The notes beneath the pieces are model-generated. The model ran no database searches and was not told where the DNA came from. It saw only the letters and a program-made list of their open reading frames with translations. 13,025 bases of DNA, from assembly GCA_041584015.1 (NCBI GenBank), contig JBFHES010000120.1:1-13025 (forward strand), written 5' to 3'. Source of the DNA: JBFHES01 sp041584015 (GTDB lineage: Bacteria > Bacteroidota > Bacteroidia > Bacteroidales > M50B96). Shown piece by piece: positions 1 to 7,975 of this stretch (position 1 is the stretch's first letter; the number at the start of each line of letters is the position of its first letter). The position numbers and the translations under genes were made by a program.

Positions 1-16
1 AACGTATCAATATATT

Positions 17-36
17 CACCTCAGGTGTTTTTATTT
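17..36 (+). terminator. Candidate short intrinsic terminator (plus strand)
   Basis: CACC (17-20) and GGTG (24-27) can pair around a TCA loop and are followed at once by TTTTTATTT (28-36), the layout of a rho-independent terminator on the plus strand. It would end a plus-strand gene lying left of the window and converging on the ATPase gene. The stem is only four base pairs (five if the loop is reduced), so it is weak. On the minus strand it lies about 65 bases past the ATPase stop codon with no T-run after it, so it is a poorer terminator for that gene. No gene is seen in positions 1-99. Confidence 0.3.
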
Positions 37-99
37 CATTAATATGCATAGTTCGGTTATTGCTTTTGTTTAGTGCCTTGTTATTGCCAATTAGGTAAA

Positions 100-3000
100 C
101 TACTTCTTGCCGTTTCCTTCAATGGATCCTTGTATGCCTTCCAGTGCTTTACCCAGGTTTTCAATTTCTTCAACCACGCGCCCTACAGCATTACCTCCAT
201 AGTTTTTCATACGCTGACTACGCCTAAATACTTCTCTAATCTCGTTTAAGCGGATGGTTTCCTTATCATTCAGTTTATTGGTGAGTTCCTTAAACTTTAG
301 CAGATTGGCTTCACCATCGCTGGTTAAGGTTTGCGATTCGCTTTCGTAATGGGTATAGACCAAAAGATCCAATTCTTCTTCATTTAAAACCGGCACTACT
401 TTTTCGGCAATCTTGTTCATATCACGATACGAACCTTGTAACTTAAAGCTTGGTTCGGTGCGGTACTCATCGGCTTGCGAGGCAGAATTAATATAGGCCA
501 TGTTCACTTTTGAGATTACATCGCGAACCACAAACAGCTTCTTTAAAACATCCACATATTCGGTCATCTCGGCAGATGAATGTGCTGCCTCAAAGTCTAA
601 TCCTTCGGACGATCCGCTTGCAGCCAGCTGCATTAATGGATAAATATCGTTGTAGCTTTTTTGTACCAAACCATTTAATATCGGATTCGATGTCATGCAG
701 TTCTCCAGGTACGACATGTAGAATTTATCTTCGGTATCGCCAATAATATCTCCAAGGTTATACACATCGGCACGGTTCAGCAACATATCTGGCACCTGAA
801 AACGCTCACCACTCTCGGTGTACGGATTACCGGCCATGATTACACAAACCTTCTTGCCGCGGAAATCGTAGGTTTTTGCCTGTCCCTTATAAACGCCCTC
901 AATCTTACGTTGCGCATCACATAAGGAAATAAACTTCTGCAGAAATTCAGGATTACAATGTTGGATATCGTCCAGATAAATCATGACATTATCGCCCATT
1001 TCGAAGGCCAGAGCCAGCTTTTTAAGTTCTTCGCGTGCCGCTGCATTTTTCACTTCAGCCGGATCGAGCGAGACTACCGTGTGCCCTATTGCTGGTCCGT
1101 TTATCTTCATAAAAATAATACCAAGCCTGCTGGCTATGTATTCCATCAGGGTAGTTTTACCATAACCCGGTGGCGATATCAGTAATAATAAGCCCATAAG
1201 ATCGGTACGTTTGCCCTCACCTGCCACACCAATTTGTTTGGCAAGGTTGGCACCAATTATTGGCAAATAAACATCGTTAATGAGTTTGTTCCTTACAAAG
1301 GAAGACAACACTCGCGGCTTGAATTCATCTAAACGCAAATGTTGCTCAAAGTCAACTATCAATTCTTTTTTCAAATGCTCATACTTTCTGAACTGGGCGA
1401 CATTAATAAGTGTGAAATTCTTTAAGCGATGCATAAAGGCATTAAAGTTTAACAAGTATTCACCGTTCTTCAGAACTGCATGCGAGCCCTTCATTCCCTT
1501 CACATTGATCGATAACTCTATATCAACTACCGAAATTGGGGTGAATGTTTCCGACAGAATCAAGAAAGCACATTCTTCCAATGCATCGCCAAAATTAATA
1601 GCAGACACATGACTATTAAATGCCTTTAGCCAATTAAGGATGAGCGAGAATTTTCGGTGTTCTTCGTGCACCGCCGCAAGCGATTCTTTAAACACGCGGC
1701 TAACTTTCTCTTTTGTTAGATAGGCATTAAAGTCGCGGTAACAAACCGATGCTTCTTTACTAATTACAACATGCTCATCGGCTATAATTTCGTGGAACAA
1801 ATAGTTACCAGCCTCATGGGCAAATAGGAGCGAGAACAAATTGCTTTGCTCACAAAATGCGGCAATCTTTGTCTGTATTTCGGCAATGATATAATTAAAC
1901 TCAGAGCTTTCTGGGAAAATCTTTAGCAATGCTCCTACACCATTCAGCTCGTTGGTAATGGTTTCTTTCCACGCTGCACTGGCAATGTATTTCCAGAAAT
2001 AATTTGCCAGAACGCGGGCTTTAATCGGATAACGGAGTAAGCCAATGTTCTTATAAAAATAAATTAGCTGTTGCAGCATACGCAGTGCATCAGCATCGTG
2101 CACCCCCTTTGCATAGGCCTCGTTTACATGTGCCGACATGTAGCCATGAATAATGGCCATTAGTTGCTCCTCTTCCATTTTTACCAATTGGAAAATTGGC
2201 GGTATCAACTCATCGTTATTATGCTGCTCCATGGCCTGCTGCAAAATGCTGTATGCCATAAACTCGGCACGATAAACAGCCGTATTTTCGGAGATTAAGC
2301 TTTGTCGCCATATGTCTTTGGTAGCATTAAAATCAGGGTCACTTACCTTCTCGAAGAAATTTGTCCCACTTAGATGATAGAACATTTGGTCACTTTTAAA
2401 CACCATGGTAAGCGCCAGCTTTTGCGTATTCACCGAAAATTTATAATCGCCAAATGCTAAAATCTCCTGACCATCAACATACAGTTCCTGCTTGTCTTTG
2501 AGCAAGCGGATTGCCTCTTCTTTAAGTGTCTTCAGCTGCGATTGCAGGTCGTCAGCTTTAACCGTGTCTTTATATGCTGTTAATTCGGCAACAATGCTGC
2601 GGATTTTAGCAATCATCACATCGGCTGCAAAAAAGGCATTTATCTCGCTTACCGAAGTGTAGCTAAATAGCTTGTTTCGCACCGACTTTAATACACGTTC
2701 AGCTGAGCCAAACAATGCATTTATCTTTCTGTCCAGTTCTTCCTTCAGGTTAATTTTCTTTGTTTCGAAGGAATTATATAAATCTTCGCGTCGCTCAGCA
2801 ATTTCATCAAGGTAGGCCGGAAAGTCGGCAAACTTCCCTTCCAGGTCTTCCAACTGAATCATCAACCGCGCCATGTAATCATCACACTTTGCAACGGTAT
2901 CGCACAAATCCAGGTAATTAACCATGCCTTGCTTTATAAGCTTTATCTTGGAATTAAACTCTGCCTTTCCTTCGCGCTGGAGCAACTCTTTTTTCTTATT

Positions 3001-5025
3001 CTTTAACGCTGCAGCTATTTGATTAAACTCGGCATAAAGCGCCGATATGTTTTCAATAATGCGGGTGGTTTCGGTGGCATCATGAATTTTAAGGCTGCCC
3101 ACAATTTCGATTAACATCTCCAGGTTTCCCGAAAATTCAGTTAAATCATCGGCCGTTTTCTCGGCAACTATTACTTTGCCAATGCTGGAGATATTCTCGT
3201 GAAACTCCTGTATTTTTTCCTTGTACGGCAGCAGAGCTTCTTCTTTTAATAAAAACTCCACACAATCAATCGAGGTTTTATCAAGCTGATCAACCAGCTT
3301 TTCTTCAACGGGTAGTAAGAGCTGAAGATCTACGTAGCGCAAGTCCTTTGTTGAGATTACCTCGCCACGCAAACCACGCAACTGGCTTAGATAATCCACA
3401 AAGTTTAGAACCGTTTTATTCGCGTTACCGGCAATTGTATTCAGCAATACATTTACCTTTTCTACAACTACCTGCGTTTGTTCATCGGTGCTTTTGCGAA
3501 TGGCAATTACCTTTTCATACTCATCAATGGCATGCGAAGCTGTTTCCTGAATCGATTTAATGGGCAGGTTCAGCTCAAAGCAATCCTTCTCGTGTAACCA
3601 ATAATGAGAATCAAGAATGTCCGTGGCCAGCTTAAGAATATCAAAGTACAAATTAGAATAGGAGTCTTCCTTGCGCAGCAAAACTAAGATCTCGTGACAC
3701 TCAGCCATTCCTCGCACCAGGTCGTGATTACCAATTTTATACAACATAGAATCGCTCTCTACAGCAATTTCAAAATTTGGACTGATGTAAGGTGTTTGCC
3801 AGATTTGAATGGCATGATGCTTTTTCGCTTCTTCATCCGATCGGAAGAAACACAATTCGCCATTATCGAAAATTGAAAAACCGTTACAGTATAATGGCTT
3901 CTCAACCTTCTGCTCAATGAGGTTATAAGATAGTAAGACATACACCCCGGTGTTGCTATTGAAAAATACATATTGAAAGTCTTCGCCGTTGGGCGATGCA
4001 ATTTTCTGCTCAAAGAGCATGTCTTTTGCCTCGAGCTCAAAAATTTTGTGTTCACCGGTTTGCAGGTAATATCCGTTCGAGAAAATTATTCCATGGCTAT
4101 CGGGCAACAGCACACACGACTCTTCCATGGAATCAATGCGCACGACTTCCTGTACTTTCTGGTTGTACACAAAATAGCGATACAAATCTTCCTGGAAAGG
4201 GCGAATCTTTAATACGATAATCTGGTCGATTATGGCATAATAAATCTCGGCATCATCAAGGGTTTGGGTTTTATGATTCACCTCTTCGGTATAAATCCCC
4301 ATGCCGGAGTCGGTGTTGTTCTCCACCTTTATGGTTAAATCGCCTTCTGTGGTTTCAACAAATACCTTGTCTTCTATTGATATATGTGGATGCTTGCCTT
4401 TGATATGCTGATCGCGGGTGGTGCGTTTCCAATTAAACTCATGCTGGTCGGGGAACACATATTCATGATCGCTGCGATTATCAATATACTCCAGTGTGTT
4501 TTCGCTGATTAGCCACTTGAAGGTTTTAAAATCGTGCTTGCCCTTGCCTACCCTAAAAACCAAATAAAGATAAGGTCCAATTTGGGCAAACTTCTCGAAC
4601 ACCGTATGCTTGTAATACTTATATAGATTCTTGAAATCTTTCTCGAATGCAGCTGCACTCAGGAAGCCTAAGTCCTGCTTAAAAAACTTATGATCCGCAT
4701 ATTGATAAACACTAAAAACATCCGAGACATCCACCTCCGATTTTAGACCAATAGTAACATTATACCCAAATACGAAGAGTTCGCCCAGTGGAAACATATC
4801 CACCGGAATACAATTGTTATCCGTTGAAATACGCTCCGTTGAAATTAGCTTTGTTGAGATGGACCCAAATACTTTTTTGCGATCGGTATTTAGTTGCTGA
4901 AGTTTGTGCTCCAGCCCTTTCCCATCCTTAAGTAAACGGTTTCGTAAAATTTCGTAGGTACCTTGTTCCAGGCTTATATTTTGTCCTAAGTCGTCCTGCG
5001 CCTTAGCTAATTCTTGTTCGGTCAT
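100..5025 (-). CDS. Giant AAA+ ATPase, DUF3686 / 'DNA repair ATPase' type, partner of flotillin operon
   Basis: 1641 residues. The C-terminal AAA+ module is clear: Walker A GYGKTT at residues 1287-1292 (K1290) preceded by two prolines, Walker B with acidic pair D1352-D1353 after MIYL, a sensor-1-like Asn in MAGNP (N1400), a candidate arginine finger in LLNRAD (R1418), and a sensor-2-like Arg in GSYRDMN (R1534). Before it lie a short N-terminal helical stretch (1-60), a long beta-rich region (about 75-470) that could be a propeller-like or other repeat fold, a helical, probably coiled-coil middle (about 480-845), and a further mixed region to about 1250. No signal peptide, membrane segment or recognisable DNA-binding or nuclease domain is seen. 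The overall plan and size match proteins annotated as DUF3686 'ATPase involved in DNA repair', a family label I cannot support from this sequence. The start is well fixed: an in-frame TGA lies six bases upstream (5029-5031), and the next Met is about residue 78. It is the last gene of the minus-strand operon, 138 bases after the flotillin gene. Likely role (inferred): ATP-driven remodelling at a flotillin/NfeD membrane assembly. Confidence 0.88.
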   Translation of the reverse strand: MTEQELAKAQDDLGQNISLEQGTYEILRNRLLKDGKGLEHKLQQLNTDRKKVFGSISTKLISTERISTDNNCIPVDMFPLGELFVFGYNVTIGLKSEVDVSDVFSVYQYADHKFFKQDLGFLSAAAFEKDFKNLYKYYKHTVFEKFAQIGPYLYLVFRVGKGKHDFKTFKWLISENTLEYIDNRSDHEYVFPDQHEFNWKRTTRDQHIKGKHPHISIEDKVFVETTEGDLTIKVENNTDSGMGIYTEEVNHKTQTLDDAEIYYAIIDQIIVLKIRPFQEDLYRYFVYNQKVQEVVRIDSMEESCVLLPDSHGIIFSNGYYLQTGEHKIFELEAKDMLFEQKIASPNGEDFQYVFFNSNTGVYVLLSYNLIEQKVEKPLYCNGFSIFDNGELCFFRSDEEAKKHHAIQIWQTPYISPNFEIAVESDSMLYKIGNHDLVRGMAECHEILVLLRKEDSYSNLYFDILKLATDILDSHYWLHEKDCFELNLPIKSIQETASHAIDEYEKVIAIRKSTDEQTQVVVEKVNVLLNTIAGNANKTVLNFVDYLSQLRGLRGEVISTKDLRYVDLQLLLPVEEKLVDQLDKTSIDCVEFLLKEEALLPYKEKIQEFHENISSIGKVIVAEKTADDLTEFSGNLEMLIEIVGSLKIHDATETTRIIENISALYAEFNQIAAALKNKKKELLQREGKAEFNSKIKLIKQGMVNYLDLCDTVAKCDDYMARLMIQLEDLEGKFADFPAYLDEIAERREDLYNSFETKKINLKEELDRKINALFGSAERVLKSVRNKLFSYTSVSEINAFFAADVMIAKIRSIVAELTAYKDTVKADDLQSQLKTLKEEAIRLLKDKQELYVDGQEILAFGDYKFSVNTQKLALTMVFKSDQMFYHLSGTNFFEKVSDPDFNATKDIWRQSLISENTAVYRAEFMAYSILQQAMEQHNNDELIPPIFQLVKMEEEQLMAIIHGYMSAHVNEAYAKGVHDADALRMLQQLIYFYKNIGLLRYPIKARVLANYFWKYIASAAWKETITNELNGVGALLKIFPESSEFNYIIAEIQTKIAAFCEQSNLFSLLFAHEAGNYLFHEIIADEHVVISKEASVCYRDFNAYLTKEKVSRVFKESLAAVHEEHRKFSLILNWLKAFNSHVSAINFGDALEECAFLILSETFTPISVVDIELSINVKGMKGSHAVLKNGEYLLNFNAFMHRLKNFTLINVAQFRKYEHLKKELIVDFEQHLRLDEFKPRVLSSFVRNKLINDVYLPIIGANLAKQIGVAGEGKRTDLMGLLLLISPPGYGKTTLMEYIASRLGIIFMKINGPAIGHTVVSLDPAEVKNAAAREELKKLALAFEMGDNVMIYLDDIQHCNPEFLQKFISLCDAQRKIEGVYKGQAKTYDFRGKKVCVIMAGNPYTESGERFQVPDMLLNRADVYNLGDIIGDTEDKFYMSYLENCMTSNPILNGLVQKSYNDIYPLMQLAASGSSEGLDFEAAHSSAEMTEYVDVLKKLFVVRDVISKVNMAYINSASQADEYRTEPSFKLQGSYRDMNKIAEKVVPVLNEEELDLLVYTHYESESQTLTSDGEANLLKFKELTNKLNDKETIRLNEIREVFRRSQRMKNYGGNAVGRVVEEIENLGKALEGIQGSIEGNGKK

Positions 5026-5112
5026 TCTTCATATCCTTGAAAATGAAACAAATTGGTTGAAGTGTTTAATGCAGCACCTGGCATGTAAACCAGAATAGCA
5101 TCATCGTTGTGC

Positions 5113-5125
5113 CAGCCTTAAGCTG
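5113..5125 (-). promoter_or_regulatory. Small hairpin abutting the main intercistronic hairpin
   Basis: CAGC (5113-5116) and GCTG (5122-5125) pair around a five-base loop. The element starts on the very next base after the larger hairpin, so the two helices could stack in the operon mRNA. Four base pairs alone would not be significant; it is listed because of its position. No T-run follows on the minus strand, so it is not an intrinsic terminator. Confidence 0.25.
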
Positions 5126-5156
5126 AAGTCTACAGAGCATGTTGCTCCATAGACTT
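5126..5156 (-). promoter_or_regulatory. 14-bp intercistronic RNA hairpin between flotillin and ATPase genes
   Basis: On the plus strand AAGTCTA (5126-5132) pairs with TAGACTT (5150-5156), and GAGCA (5135-5139) with TGCTC (5143-5147), with CA opposite CA between them and a three-base loop. In the minus-strand RNA, the operon's transcript, the CA/CA positions become UG opposite UG, which form two tandem G-U wobble pairs. The stem is then continuous: 7 + 2 + 5 pairs with an ACA triloop. It begins seven bases after the flotillin stop codon. No U-run follows, so it is not a standard terminator. It could protect the 3' end of the upstream message, mark a processing site, or lower ATPase expression relative to the membrane proteins; these roles are inferred. 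Confidence 0.55.
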
Positions 5157-5163
5157 TAATATT

Positions 5164-7296
5164 TTACAATCCTATTTCGGAGGCAGTTTTACCGTCGAGT
5201 CCAAGTTTGTAAACAGCACTAAGCAAGCCGCTCAACTTTCCTTTGTCTTCTTCACCTTCCATGCCCTGACTCACTTTCATAAGCAAACCAGACAAGGTTA
5301 AACTCTGCAATTCGTCGGCTGATATTCCAAACTGATCTACAAAATGACGGAAGTTTTGCTTAAAGCTATTTCCTTCTGATGAATTAAAAAACTGGTCTTT
5401 CAGATCTCTCAATACTTCAGAGTTATTCAATACGCGATCAACTTTTTTGCCTTGTGTAATGGCGTCGGTAATTTGCTCGAAGAACTTATTCTCACCACCA
5501 ACAATATCAATATTTGCAGACTTAAGCGCCTCTGCAATAACTAAGGCCTGTGAGCTTGCAATATCCTTTTGAATATTGATTTCAGCCAATTCAATCTCTT
5601 TCTCCTTATTAATTCTGATTTTGAATTCCTCGTGCTCTTTTCCTACGCCGTCTAATTTCTTCATGGCATTGGCTTTTTCTTCCAATCCCTCGGCTTCAGC
5701 AACAAACTTCTCTTTCAGCACACGACTTTCCGCCAATCCTTTTTCTTCGTTTGATTTTGCTTTGGCAGTAATTACCTCAGCTTCAGCTTCGCCTTGCTTA
5801 CGTGTAGCATCTGCCTCTACGTTTGCCTTGGCCTCAATACCTTTTGCTTCGGCAACAGCCTTTAATTCAAGTATGTTTGCGTCGGTTTGTCCCTGTTTAA
5901 AGTTCGCCTCTGCTTTGGCCTCAATCACTTGCGCTTCTGACAATCCAATGGCAGCCTCTTCGGCAGCCTTTGCTTCGGCAAGTACCTTTATTGCAGTGGC
6001 CTGCTTAGTTGATGCTTCTTTCTCAGCTTCCGCTTCAATTTGTATTTGATCCGCCTTAAATATGGAAGCTTGTTTCTGTGCCTCGGCAGCTTTAATCTCT
6101 TTCACTAAGCCTTCTTCAGCATCTTTCTCGGCTTGCTTAATGGCAACATGTTTCTCACGTTCTACCTCAGCAAATGCTCGTGTATCTTTAATTTTCTCCT
6201 CTTCATCAACAACTAGTTTTTCAACCATTACACGTTGCTTAATCACATCCTGAATGTTTTTCTTTTCTTCCTCAACGGCTTTCTCTTTTTCGATTTGTGC
6301 CAACGCAACAATCTTTTCCCTTTCGGTAATTTCAAGCTGCTGATCTTTAAGCACAGCTTCAGCTTCAATGGCTTCCGTGCGTTCTTTGTTTTTGGTAGCT
6401 ACAATTACCTGACGAAGTTTATTTTCTTCAGCAATTTGCAATTCTTCTTCAACGGCAATGCGCGCCTGCTGTGCAATTAAACGCTGTTCTTCTTTCACCT
6501 TATCAATTGATGCCTGCTCGCGTGTTTGTGCTGTTTCAATCTCGCGCTGCTGCTGCGCCTCTTTTTCTGCCAGTTGTTTCTCCAGTTCGAGAATAACCTC
6601 ACGAGCCTCAACATCCTGCTTGGTAATAACCTTTTCTTTTTCGCGCTTAATATTGTTTGCCAGTATCATCTGGTTAGCAGTTAACTCAGTAATTTTCTTA
6701 ATACCTTCTGCATCCAGAATATTATTTGCACTTAATGCCTCAATTGGTGTTTGCTCCAAATAGTCAATGGCACAATCATCAAGTACATATCCGTTTAAAT
6801 CGGTGCCAATTGCCTGAAGAATTTCCAGTTTAAATTTCTCGCGAGAATTGTACAATTCCACAAAATCGAATTGCTTACCCACTGTTTTCAAGGCCTCTGA
6901 AAATTTAGCATCAAACAAGTTGATAAGCATCTCCTGATCGGAAGCACGATAACAACCGATGGATTGTGCAACCTGAATAACATCTTCGGTTGTTTTGTTA
7001 ACACGAACAAAGAATGCCACTTTTATATCGGCACGCATATTATCCTTACAAATCAAACCTTCTGATGATGATCTGTCGATTACAATTGTTTTCAAAGTAA
7101 TGTCCATGATCTCCATTTTGTGCAATACCGGAATTACAAAAATGCCACTAAATGAAACTTTCGTTCCACCGGATCCGGTTCGCACAAGCGACTGTCCTTG
7201 CTTTGCTTTCTTATAAGTTTTAATTACCAGAATAATTATTCCGAGAAGAATAACTATGAGGAAAAATCCTGCTGTTATTGAAATGTTACCACCCAT
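5164..7296 (-). CDS. Flotillin-family SPFH/band-7 membrane scaffold protein
   Basis: 710 residues. The N-terminus is a membrane anchor (about residues 6-28, rich in I, L, V and F) followed by a basic KTYKKAK. An SPFH/band-7 domain covers about 30-210, including an SGIFVIPVLHK stretch typical of flotillins. A very long Ala/Glu/Lys-rich coiled coil follows (about 190-590), with the repeated AEAKA/EAEAE texture of flotillins, and then a distinct C-terminal region (about 600-710). E. coli YqiK is about 550 residues, so this protein is longer by roughly 150, mostly in the coiled coil. Family members oligomerise into large membrane-bound assemblies that organise membrane microdomains and affect fluidity; the SPFH domain and coiled coil are expected on the cytoplasmic face. 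The start lies one base after the stop of the YqiJ-like gene, which implies translational coupling and complex formation with it. No Shine-Dalgarno sequence is seen before the ATG. The reverse strand carries several long open frames caused only by the Ala/Glu codon bias. Confidence 0.93.
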   Translation of the reverse strand: MGGNISITAGFFLIVILLGIIILVIKTYKKAKQGQSLVRTGSGGTKVSFSGIFVIPVLHKMEIMDITLKTIVIDRSSSEGLICKDNMRADIKVAFFVRVNKTTEDVIQVAQSIGCYRASDQEMLINLFDAKFSEALKTVGKQFDFVELYNSREKFKLEILQAIGTDLNGYVLDDCAIDYLEQTPIEALSANNILDAEGIKKITELTANQMILANNIKREKEKVITKQDVEAREVILELEKQLAEKEAQQQREIETAQTREQASIDKVKEEQRLIAQQARIAVEEELQIAEENKLRQVIVATKNKERTEAIEAEAVLKDQQLEITEREKIVALAQIEKEKAVEEEKKNIQDVIKQRVMVEKLVVDEEEKIKDTRAFAEVEREKHVAIKQAEKDAEEGLVKEIKAAEAQKQASIFKADQIQIEAEAEKEASTKQATAIKVLAEAKAAEEAAIGLSEAQVIEAKAEANFKQGQTDANILELKAVAEAKGIEAKANVEADATRKQGEAEAEVITAKAKSNEEKGLAESRVLKEKFVAEAEGLEEKANAMKKLDGVGKEHEEFKIRINKEKEIELAEINIQKDIASSQALVIAEALKSANIDIVGGENKFFEQITDAITQGKKVDRVLNNSEVLRDLKDQFFNSSEGNSFKQNFRHFVDQFGISADELQSLTLSGLLMKVSQGMEGEEDKGKLSGLLSAVYKLGLDGKTASEIGL

Positions 7297-7297
7297 G

Positions 7298-7975
7298 TTA
7301 ATTGATTTTATATGGTTCTATTAAATAAATTTTCTTGTCTGCGTAATACTCTATCACAAGTCCCTGTTCTCCCTTTTGCATCTCCACTCCTTCGGGCGTT
7401 ATCACATTTATAGTAAACTGTGCATTATCAACAGTTAAACTTGCCTGCCCGAAAGTAGTGTGTGTTGTGCTTAATAGAACAGTGCAAATCTTCCCACTCA
7501 GGCTCTCGTTCCTATCTACCTGTTTGCCTTTTTTAAAGATTTTAACGAAAGGCATACTTAGCACCTTTGACAGAAGCAATGATGCGATCATGGCCGGAAT
7601 CATGATTAAAAGAGCAAGAAAAAAGTTTTCTATGCCCAGCAGGTCATTTGTCCATAAGGTGATCATCCAAAACGGAAGTGCAAAAAAGCTTATGATGATC
7701 ATCACAGGTACTTTGCCCAAATTGAAGAAGGATAATACGGAGTTGAGCCACATAACCGATCCGCTTGCTCCTACACTTGCGTCGGCATCTGCATCCAAAT
7801 CAACATCTGCGTCCAAGTCCACATCAATATCGGCGTCAATATCCACGTCGGCATCAAAAGCATCCAAATCGAAAACGCCAATAATAACAATGATCCAATA
7901 CAGAAACACCAAGATCAATAGCACACTTGGGATAATGTTGGCTGGTGAGAAACAAAATTGAATAAACTCGCTCAT
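7298..7975 (-). CDS. NfeD/YqiJ-like OB-fold membrane protein with Asp-rich loop
   Basis: 225 residues. Hydrophobic segments at about 14-34, 89-108 and 116-136, then a basic stretch (KIFKKGK) and a C-terminal domain from about 150 consistent with the small OB fold of NfeD/YqiJ proteins: SLSGKICTVLLS opens it, and near the end are GEQGLVIEYY and a last strand with YLIEPY. Between helices 1 and 2 lies an extraordinary acidic tract with Asp at every odd position from D41 to D65. The positive-inside rule puts the OB domain in the cytoplasm, which with three helices also puts the acidic loop in the cytoplasm and the N-terminus outside (inferred). NfeD-type proteins are the standard genetic and physical partners of SPFH proteins; the E. 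coli pair is YqiJ-YqiK. It is first in the operon and ends one base before the flotillin start. The exact subfamily (YqiJ rather than short NfeD) is judged from length, helix number and partner. Confidence 0.85.
   Translation of the reverse strand: MSEFIQFCFSPANIIPSVLLILVFLYWIIVIIGVFDLDAFDADVDIDADIDVDLDADVDLDADADASVGASGSVMWLNSVLSFFNLGKVPVMIIISFFALPFWMITLWTNDLLGIENFFLALLIMIPAMIASLLLSKVLSMPFVKIFKKGKQVDRNESLSGKICTVLLSTTHTTFGQASLTVDNAQFTINVITPEGVEMQKGEQGLVIEYYADKKIYLIEPYKIN
7781..7855 (-). repeat. Degenerate tandem repeat coding Asp-X dipeptides
   Basis: This stretch of the YqiJ-like gene codes 13 Asp residues at strictly alternating positions (D41 to D65), with A, V, I or L between them. At DNA level it is an imperfect tandem repeat: on the plus strand GCATCTGCATCCAAATCA is followed by a closely similar 18-base unit, and 6-base sub-repeats continue to the end. 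The units differ mostly at third codon positions, which suggests the amino acid pattern is kept by selection while the DNA drifts. Such tracts are prone to length change by slippage in 6- or 18-base steps, which would keep frame. Confidence 0.8.

Noticed and set aside
100..5025. The ATPase as an SMC/RecN-type or other DNA repair enzyme.
   Set aside because: It has one C-terminal AAA+ module rather than a split ABC head, shows no ABC signature motif, hinge or DNA-binding domain, and its neighbours are membrane proteins.
5576..6763. Several long plus-strand open frames opposite the flotillin gene, rich in Ser, Ala and Phe.
   Set aside because: They mirror the Ala/Glu/Lys codon repetition of the coiled coil on the other strand and have no family resemblance.
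7781..7855. The short tandem repeats as a possible CRISPR array or intergenic repeat.
   Set aside because: The units are 6-18 bases, contiguous without spacers, and lie inside a coding sequence that keeps an Asp-X pattern.
7458..7961. A 167-codon plus-strand frame opposite the YqiJ-like gene, with a Ser/Ala/Lys-rich repeat.
   Set aside because: The repeat is the antisense reading of the Asp-X tract; the minus-strand gene is clearly the real one given its membrane helices and operon context.
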